In this document: positions 58,259 through 64,000 of the stretch, in pieces | How positions within the stretch are numbered: the first letter of the stretch is position 1 | How the letters are laid out: each line of letters opens with the position of its first letter | Assembly (NCBI GenBank): GCA_021405325.1 | Contig: QWII01000064.1 | Coordinates: 23,534-87,533, forward strand | Source: Caldilinea sp. CFX5 | Lineage (GTDB): Bacteria; Chloroflexota; Anaerolineae; Caldilineales; Caldilineaceae | Direction of reading: 5' to 3' | DNA length: 64,000 bases | The notes under the pieces: generated by a model | Database searches by the model: none | What the model was told of the DNA's origin: nothing | Seen by the model: only the letters and a program-made list of their open reading frames with translations | Translations under genes and position numbers: made by a program

Positions 58259-59059
58259 TTAATTCTCTTTGCGTTGTTTGGCTTTTTCGGCGGCTTTGCG
58301 CTTCATCTCTTCCAGGCGGGCCTTCTTGGCAGCAGCATCATCGCCACCAGCATCAGCCGTAGCGGTGGCGGCGCCATTGGTGGTCGGAGCAGCCTTGGGA
58401 GCAGCAGCGGCGGCGGCTTTGGCGGCAGCCGCTTTCGCCGCATCGGCAGCCTTGGCGGCTTCCTTGGCCTTTTCCTCTTCGGCGGCTTTGCGGCGCGCCT
58501 CTTCCTCAACGGCGTATTGGGCCGGCCAGAGGGCGGCGTAATACTCAACCGGGACGGTCAACTCTTCCTTGTCGTAGACCAGTTGCGGGTAGCGATCATA
58601 GACGGCCAGTTCATAGTCGTGGTTCATCTTGATCGCATCAAAGGGGCAAAACTCAACGCAGAAGCTGCAACTCATGCAGACCGCAGCGTCAATGTAAAAC
58701 TCCGCCGGGCGGGTGACGGGCTTGCCGGCAGCATCGCTATCGCGCACAATCCAGATACACTGGGGCGGGCAGACTTTGGCGCAAATGCCACAGGCGGTGC
58801 AGCGATCTTCGCCGGTTTGCGTGTCCCAAATCAACATGGGAATATAGCGGAAGCGTTCCGGCAACAGGCGCTTCTCTTCCGGATATTGAATGGTCAACAA
58901 CCCTTCCTGGTCGATGGGTTGCTCAATAATGCGGCGTTGATTGTCAAGCTTGACGCTATCGACATAGCGACTGGGCGTGCCTTTGCGGTCATCCGTAAAG
59001 GTGTCGAGCGCATGCTTCAGGGTGATACCCAACCCTTTTAGTAATCCACTTCCAAACAT
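58259..59059 (-). CDS. nuoI: NADH-quinone oxidoreductase subunit I with a long Ala/Lys-rich tail
   Basis: A 266-residue protein. ATG at 59059 follows AAGGAGAATGCC. Residues about 1-165 are NuoI: LGITLKHALDTFT, RFRYIPMLIWDTQTGEDRCTACGICAKVCPPQCIWI and CMSCSFCVEFCPFDAIKMNHDYELAVYDR, two complete 4Fe4S ligand sets of the peripheral arm. From about residue 175 it carries a tail of roughly 90 residues rich in Ala, Lys and Glu ending in a basic helix RLEEMKRKAAEKAKQRKEN. Usual NuoI has 160-180 residues. NuoB in the same operon has a similar tail, so a shared binding role is plausible. Confidence 0.92.
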   Translation of the reverse strand: MFGSGLLKGLGITLKHALDTFTDDRKGTPSRYVDSVKLDNQRRIIEQPIDQEGLLTIQYPEEKRLLPERFRYIPMLIWDTQTGEDRCTACGICAKVCPPQCIWIVRDSDAAGKPVTRPAEFYIDAAVCMSCSFCVEFCPFDAIKMNHDYELAVYDRYPQLVYDKEELTVPVEYYAALWPAQYAVEEEARRKAAEEEKAKEAAKAADAAKAAAAKAAAAAAPKAAPTTNGAATATADAGGDDAAAKKARLEEMKRKAAEKAKQRKEN

Positions 59060-59075
59060 GGCATTCTCCTTAATA

Positions 59076-59130
59076 ATTAATTGTCAATGGAGAATCATTA
59101 ATTGTTAATCATTTTCCATTGACAATTAAT
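59076..59130. repeat. AT-rich palindrome between nuoCD and nuoI
   Basis: Arms 59076-59091 (ATTAATTGTCAATGGA) and 59115-59130 are perfectly complementary over 16 bases. The whole gap can be read as 8-bp units (AATTGTCA ATGGAGAA TCATTAAT TGTTAATC), though less cleanly than elsewhere. Confidence 0.65.
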
Positions 59131-59136
59131 AATTCT

Positions 59137-60936
59137 TTAGCGATCTACTTCACCCAATACGATGTCGATGGCGCCTAAGACGACGATGGCGTCGGCCACT
59201 TTGTAGCCGACCGACATGGGGCCGAGGGCGTTCAAGTTGATGTAGCTTGGGGCGCGCACATGGTAACGATAGGGGTTGGGCTTAGCGTCGCTCACCAGGT
59301 AGAAGCCAAGTTCACCCTTGGGCGCTTCGACGCGGGCATAGACTTCGCCTTCGGGTGGGCGCAGGGTGTAGCCGCCTTTGCCGCCCAGAATCTCCCCTTT
59401 GGGCAGGTCACGGAACGCCTGCTTGAGGATCTTGACACTCTCGCGCGCTTCGAGCAAACGGATGTAATAGCGGTCGTAGATGTCGCTATTGGGCAGCGTC
59501 GGAATGTCGAAATCAAAGCGGTCGTAGATGCAATAGGGTTCAGCCTTGCGAATGTCATAAGCGAGGCCGGCGGCGCGAATCATCGGGCCACTGATGCTGA
59601 GGGAGAGTAACGCCTCGGCCGGTAGGTAGCCGACGCCCCGGCCACGCGCCTTGACAATTTCGTTGCCGGTCAACATGCGATCCAGTTCATCAAGAACACG
59701 GGGCAAGCGCTCGTTGACCACATATTCGGCCTTCTTCTGCCAGCCGTCGGGCAGGTCGCGCACGACGCCGCCAAAGCGCATATAGTTACACATGAGCCGG
59801 GCGCCGCTCACCTCTTCAAAGAGGTCGAGAATCATTTCGCGTTCTTCGATGGCGTAGAGCGCCGGCGTTTGCAGCGCGCCCAGGTCGTTCAAGATAAAGC
59901 CAATCGACCAGAGGTGGTTCACCACACGGGTCATCTCGGCCATGATGATGCGCAGATAATTGGCCCGCTCCGGCACTTCGATGCCGGCCAGTTTCTCCAC
60001 AGCAAGGGCATAGGCCAAGTTGTTGCTCATAGAGTTGATGTAATCGAGCCGGTCGGTGAAGGGCATGTTCATCAACCAAGTGTTGCGCTCACCGATCTTC
60101 TCGTGGTTGCGATGGAGATAACCCATTTCCGGCTCCAGGGCCAGAATGGTCTCGCCTTCAATGCGGGTGATCATACGAAAGACGCCGTGGGTGCTGGGGT
60201 GATGTGGCCCCAGGTTGACGACAATGCTTTCAGTATCGAGCGCACCCTCTTCGTCGTGGTGGGGCGCCTGGCTGATCGGCACATAAGTCACCGGCTCTTG
60301 CCAGCTTTCGGGATCCCAACCGGCTGGATAGGTGGTGTTTTTACCCCAAGGCAGCTTGTCTTCGTGCCAGACGTAACCGCCACCCGGATGGCGACTCTTG
60401 AAGGGCTTGGCATCTTCTTCGTAATAGGCTTCCTTCCAATCCTTGCGCATGGGGTGGCCGTTAAAGCCTTCCCACAGGAGAATGCGGCGCAGGTTGGGAT
60501 GACCGGCAAATTTAATGCCGTAGAGGTCATAGACTTCACGCTCTTGCAAGTTGGCGCCGGGATAGACGCCGGTGGCGGAAGGCACGGTGTCGTTCTTGGG
60601 CACGCGCACATGGAGCGCCAGATGACCGCCGCCCTTCTTGGTGCTATATAAATGGTAGACCACATCAAAGCGCTCGGCCACGCCGGCGCGGGCCTTGCCT
60701 TTGTAGGCGGAATAGTCGGTGCAGGTCACGCTGGAAAGGAAATCGTACCCTTCCTGGTCGCGCAGGTGGGTCAACAGATCCACCAATTTATCGGGCGCGA
60801 CCACCAGCGCCGGTTCAGTGTCAGTGAGCCATTTGCCGACCACAGCGCCCGGCACGGCAGTATTGTATGGCAGATTGGTGTCAACGGCCGGCGCGCTTTT
60901 CGGTGGGGCTGTGACCACTGCGGTTGCTTCACTCAT
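59137..60936 (-). CDS. nuoCD: NADH-quinone oxidoreductase subunits C and D, fused
   Basis: A 599-residue fusion. Residues about 30-200 are NuoC (30-kDa subunit): [26 protein letters not shown] and [46 protein letters not shown]. Residues about 215-599 are NuoD (49-kDa subunit), starting [19 protein letters not shown] [18 protein letters not shown], with [12 protein letters not shown], and the C-terminal [23 protein letters not shown]. His residues of the quinone site (GPHHPSTHG) are present. Fused NuoCD is found in several phyla. ATG at 60936 follows AGAGAGGCTC. It lies between nuoB and nuoI. Confidence 0.95.
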   Translation of the reverse strand: MSEATAVVTAPPKSAPAVDTNLPYNTAVPGAVVGKWLTDTEPALVVAPDKLVDLLTHLRDQEGYDFLSSVTCTDYSAYKGKARAGVAERFDVVYHLYSTKKGGGHLALHVRVPKNDTVPSATGVYPGANLQEREVYDLYGIKFAGHPNLRRILLWEGFNGHPMRKDWKEAYYEEDAKPFKSRHPGGGYVWHEDKLPWGKNTTYPAGWDPESWQEPVTYVPISQAPHHDEEGALDTESIVVNLGPHHPSTHGVFRMITRIEGETILALEPEMGYLHRNHEKIGERNTWLMNMPFTDRLDYINSMSNNLAYALAVEKLAGIEVPERANYLRIIMAEMTRVVNHLWSIGFILNDLGALQTPALYAIEEREMILDLFEEVSGARLMCNYMRFGGVVRDLPDGWQKKAEYVVNERLPRVLDELDRMLTGNEIVKARGRGVGYLPAEALLSLSISGPMIRAAGLAYDIRKAEPYCIYDRFDFDIPTLPNSDIYDRYYIRLLEARESVKILKQAFRDLPKGEILGGKGGYTLRPPEGEVYARVEAPKGELGFYLVSDAKPNPYRYHVRAPSYINLNALGPMSVGYKVADAIVVLGAIDIVLGEVDR

Positions 60937-60962
60937 ATTTGAGCCTCTCTTAGCAGGTAATT

Positions 60963-61060
60963 AGAGATTCAGTAGTCCGCAGTCTTTTAGTCGCGTAGTC
61001 CAGAGTCAATCTATACTACTTGACAGTAGGTTGCGGTCTGCTGAGATGTAGAGAACCAGA
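60963..61060. repeat. octamer array (GTAGTCCG-type) between nuoB and nuoCD
   Basis: ATTCAGTA GTCCGCAG TCTTTTAG TCGCGTAG TCCAGAGT are 8-bp units. Read in reverse complement the string almost equals 18526-18566. A weak inverted partner (TTGCGGTCTGCTGAGA) follows at 61031-61046. Confidence 0.65.
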
Positions 61061-61123
61061 GAGTAAGCGCTCTTAGACGCCTAAGCCCTCAATCTCCAAC
61101 AGTGTAAACAATTTAATCACAGA

Positions 61124-61978
<855 letters not shown>

Positions 61979-62239
61979 GAACCGCTTCCTTTAAACTAAA
62001 TTCTATTGAATTTTCAGAGAGTATATCAACGAGCGCCGGAAAGTAATCCATTACTGCTGTAAAAAGTGTTACTTTCCGCGCTGCTCGTGAATATAAAACT
62101 GTGTAGAAATAAGATCATACAGAGTCCCCTCTTGAAGAGGTCAACTCTTTTGTAAGCCTATCCCCTAAATTTTACCCAAATCGGTCATGAATTGCAACTT
62201 TTGGCCGTGTTGTAAACCTTCGGGTTGGATGTAGTGGGC

Positions 62240-62268
62240 ATTATACTAGGGCTACTTTGCGCTGTCAA
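62240..62268 (-). promoter_or_regulatory. consensus promoter of the nuoB operon
   Basis: On the minus strand TTGACA (62263-62268) and TATAAT (62240-62245) are both perfect sigma-70 hexamers separated by exactly 17 bases. Transcription would start near 62233 and give nuoB a leader of about 255 bases. Confidence 0.8.
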
Positions 62269-62330
62269 GTTCTTTTTTTCACAAGCAGAGTTTCGCCATG
62301 CCAAAATAATTATCATCTTTTTTATAAAAA

Positions 62331-62359
62331 TTGACAGGCCATGTTCCCTATGCTATACT
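62331..62359 (+). promoter_or_regulatory. promoter of the radical SAM gene
   Basis: TTGACA (62331-62336) and TATACT (62354-62359) are separated by 17 bases. The expected leader is about 170 bases long and includes the heptamer array. Confidence 0.78.
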
Positions 62360-62406
62360 CCGCGGCGAATGATAAAGATGCTATGAGCAAAGAGGCGCGA
62401 GGGCCG

Positions 62407-62520
62407 AGACACGAGACACGAGACACGAGACACGAGACACGAGACACGAGATTCTTCTTCTGTCCTCTGTCCTCTATCTTCTGTCCTCTATCTTCTGTCT
62501 TCTGTCTCTCCGTCTCCGAC
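62407..62520. repeat. heptamer arrays (ACACGAG- and TCTTCTG-type)
   Basis: Six AGACACG units (62407-62451) are followed by a second array in 7-bp register, TCCTCTG TCCTCTA TCTTCTG TCCTCTA TCTTCTG TCTTCTG TCTC. The two word sets lie back to back in the leader of the radical SAM transcript and are not complementary to each other. Confidence 0.8.
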
Positions 62521-62537
62521 TAATCTTGGAGGCAACC

Positions 62538-63932
62538 GTGGCACTATCCTGGCCCTGGAGTAAGAAGAAGACATCGACGATCGTTTGGCTCGACCTGGGC
62601 GATCTGGGGGATCTGGTTCATCCTGATGGGCCGCACGAGCAGTGGCAGGATCATGGCCTGGGCCTGTTACGCACGATCCTCCATCAGAATGGCATTCAGA
62701 CGGATCTGGCTTCGACCCGCGCGGTTACTTCCTGGGAGCAGTTGGCGAAGCAGATCAAGGGCTATGACACCCTGATCATGAATGTACGCAGCTATACCTA
62801 CCCCGTTGCGCTCAAATCGGCCCAGCTCTTCAAAGAACTGAATCCGCATGGTATGGTTTTGACCGGCGGGATGCACGCCACTGTGGCGCCCGACGAGATG
62901 GAAGAGATCAAGGAGTTCGACCGCATCTGCAAAGGGCCGGGCGAAAAGGTGATTGTTGATCTGGTGCGCGACCCCAGCGCTTTTCCCCGCGTCTTCACCG
63001 GCGAGGGGGCGCGTTCGATGGCGGAGTGGCCGGCGATTGACCGTACCTTGTGGCCGAAGCCGGCCAGTTGGAAGACGCGCCGCCGCTTTAACTGGCCGCT
63101 GGAGCCGGAGTGCGGTTGGGGTCCCGGCCCGGTGGCGACGGTGTTGACCAGCCGCGTCTGTCCGTGGCAATGTGTCTTCTGCAATGAGAATTCCTACATC
63201 CCCAACATGGGGCGCCGGCCCGTTGATGCGGTCATTGATGAACTGAATTTTCTGGATCGCAAGTATGGCATCGGCTCGGTCGTCATTCATGATTCCATGT
63301 TCTTCCAAAACCCCAAATGGTTGAAAGAGTGGATCGAAAAGTATCCCAGCCAAACCAAACGTTGGCCCTACTGGGCCGCCGGTCGCGCCGACACAGTGAA
63401 GCAATGGCCGGATCTGTTTGAAGCGCTGGTCAAAGAGACCAACTGGCGCACCATCTCGATTGGTTTTGAGTCGGGCAGCGACCGCATTCTCCGTTTGCTT
63501 AACAAAGAATGCACCGAAGAAGACAACTATTTTGCCATCGATCTGGTCAATCGCATTGGTGATGAACTGGCCGCCAAAGGGGAACAGCCGCCCGTCTTTT
63601 GGTCGAATATCATGTTGGGTATTCCCGGCGAAACGCCCGAAGACGCCTTCAAGACCATGCGCATGCTCAAGCGCATGAAGCGGGTCTTCCCGTCGATTGC
63701 TTTCTATGCCCCCTATCCCGGTTCAGCGTTGGGCAACCAACTGATCGCCGAAGGCAAGAGCCGGATGACCAAAGATAACTATCACCGCTTCCCCGATGAT
63801 GAAAAGGTCAAAGGTGTCGATTATCAATTCTATCGGGACTTGATGGCCGGCAAGTATGACGAGGAGATCAACCGCGGTCTCAACGCCCTGCGCGGCGCCG
63901 ACCTTTATCAAGGCACGCTGGTAAAAGCGTAA
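62538..63932 (+). CDS. B12-binding-domain radical SAM protein
   Basis: A 464-residue protein. GGAGG lies five bases before the GTG at 62538, which decides this start over a TTG at 62526. The N-terminal part (to about residue 150) has the cobalamin-binding look: WLDLGDLGDLVHPDGPHEQWQDHGLGLL, DTLIMNVRSYTYPVALKSAQLFKELNPHGMVLTGGMHATVAP. The radical SAM cluster motif CPWQCVFC lies near residues 207-214, and ISIGFESGSDRILRLLNK and NIMLGIPGETPEDAFKTMRM are typical. Such enzymes methylate or rearrange unreactive carbons (for example BchE- or hopanoid-type). Substrate is unknown. Confidence 0.9.
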   Translation: MALSWPWSKKKTSTIVWLDLGDLGDLVHPDGPHEQWQDHGLGLLRTILHQNGIQTDLASTRAVTSWEQLAKQIKGYDTLIMNVRSYTYPVALKSAQLFKELNPHGMVLTGGMHATVAPDEMEEIKEFDRICKGPGEKVIVDLVRDPSAFPRVFTGEGARSMAEWPAIDRTLWPKPASWKTRRRFNWPLEPECGWGPGPVATVLTSRVCPWQCVFCNENSYIPNMGRRPVDAVIDELNFLDRKYGIGSVVIHDSMFFQNPKWLKEWIEKYPSQTKRWPYWAAGRADTVKQWPDLFEALVKETNWRTISIGFESGSDRILRLLNKECTEEDNYFAIDLVNRIGDELAAKGEQPPVFWSNIMLGIPGETPEDAFKTMRMLKRMKRVFPSIAFYAPYPGSALGNQLIAEGKSRMTKDNYHRFPDDEKVKGVDYQFYRDLMAGKYDEEINRGLNALRGADLYQGTLVKA

Positions 63933-64000
63933 CCCATCATTGTCATTTAATGATCAAAGATTTCGCCGATTCCGCAGATTTATTTTGCTGCAATTTTAAT
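63933..64000. other. right edge, no feature
   Basis: AT-rich sequence after the radical SAM stop; no hairpin with a T-run or further start codon is supported before the window ends. Confidence 0.5.

Larger units (their letters stand above)
61979..62537. other. 559-bp divergent regulatory gap
   Basis: The gap separates nuoB and the radical SAM gene. It holds opposing consensus promoters (62240-62268 minus, 62331-62359 plus) and a heptamer array (62407-62520). The remaining sequence is AT-rich with no supported gene. A further weak minus-strand pair, TTGACC (62139-62144) and TATGAT (62114-62119) with 19 bases between, could be a second nuoB promoter. Confidence 0.6.

Noticed and set aside
58247..59041. 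Glycine/serine-rich open frame antisense to nuoI
   Set aside because: It is the complement of the Ala/Lys-rich tail and iron-sulfur region of nuoI; no support for translation.
62407..62520. Possible CRISPR-like array
   Set aside because: Units are only 7 bp with no spacers, and there are no cas genes. The same applies to the other octamer and heptamer arrays.

Overview
This window most likely comes from a Chloroflexota genome of the Anaerolineae/Caldilineae kind. That is inference from gene content: a fused NuoCD, a short alanyl-tRNA synthetase behind a T-box, a tungsten-type aldehyde ferredoxin oxidoreductase, XisHI and AAA-ATPase/nuclease accessory families, and GC-rich genes separated by very repeat-rich gaps. 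No rRNA, tRNA, CRISPR array or intact transposase gene was seen.

Layout. 0-4.2 kb: a cut-off gene at the left edge, two tandem zinc-ribbon paralogues, a palindromic element, then a four-gene run (NTF2-like, Asp/Glu-racemase-like, ABM monooxygenase, cytokinin-dehydrogenase-like flavoprotein). 4.2-9.7 kb (minus): an ArsR regulator coupled to a two-domain SRPBCC protein behind a visible operator, then an ABC-2 exporter (ATPase and two permeases). 9.9-13.7 kb (minus): a frameshifted histidine phosphatase, hisS, a collapsed xisH/xisI pair, ald. 14-20.6 kb: SppA peptidase, cysteine-desulfurase-like enzyme, dolichol-phosphate-mannose-synthase-like transferase, DUF2723 membrane protein. 20.7-22.9 kb: T-box leader and short alaS. 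23-26.8 kb (minus): AAA ATPase with a PD-(D/E)XK nuclease end, and a GH127 arabinofuranosidase. 26.9-35.2 kb (minus): a complete Wadjet set jetABCD with an additional, apparently truncated AAA-ATPase gene between jetB and jetC. 35.3-39.2 kb: VOC protein, a protoglobin fused to a MoaD-like domain, free MoaD, a small GGG-tailed protein, and convergent aldehyde ferredoxin oxidoreductase. 39.6-46.6 kb: metallopeptidase, GNAT, small regulator, PII-like protein, Tat flavoprotein, a coiled-coil repeat protein, and a three-gene membrane operon. 46.8-47.5 kb: MazEF-type toxin-antitoxin. 47.6-58.1 kb: mixed metabolic and housekeeping genes (mannonate dehydratase, YchJ, UspA, Mrp ATPase, UPF0173 hydrolase and others). 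58.2-62 kb (minus): nuoB-nuoCD-nuoI of complex I, with unusual Ala/Lys-rich tails on NuoB and NuoI. 62.3-63.9 kb: a B12-binding radical SAM protein.

The most striking non-genic signal runs through the whole window. Many intergenic gaps carry arrays of 7- or 8-bp units, usually folded into near-perfect inverted repeats. Five of these palindromes share the same 13-nt centre, TTCGACA(A/G)GCTCA, although their arms differ completely. One array has expanded inside the T-box leader, one lies in frame inside a membrane-protein gene, and one supplies the C-terminus of a glycosyltransferase. The best protein-level candidates for something undescribed are the protoglobin-MoaD fusion beside an AOR gene and the modified Wadjet operon.
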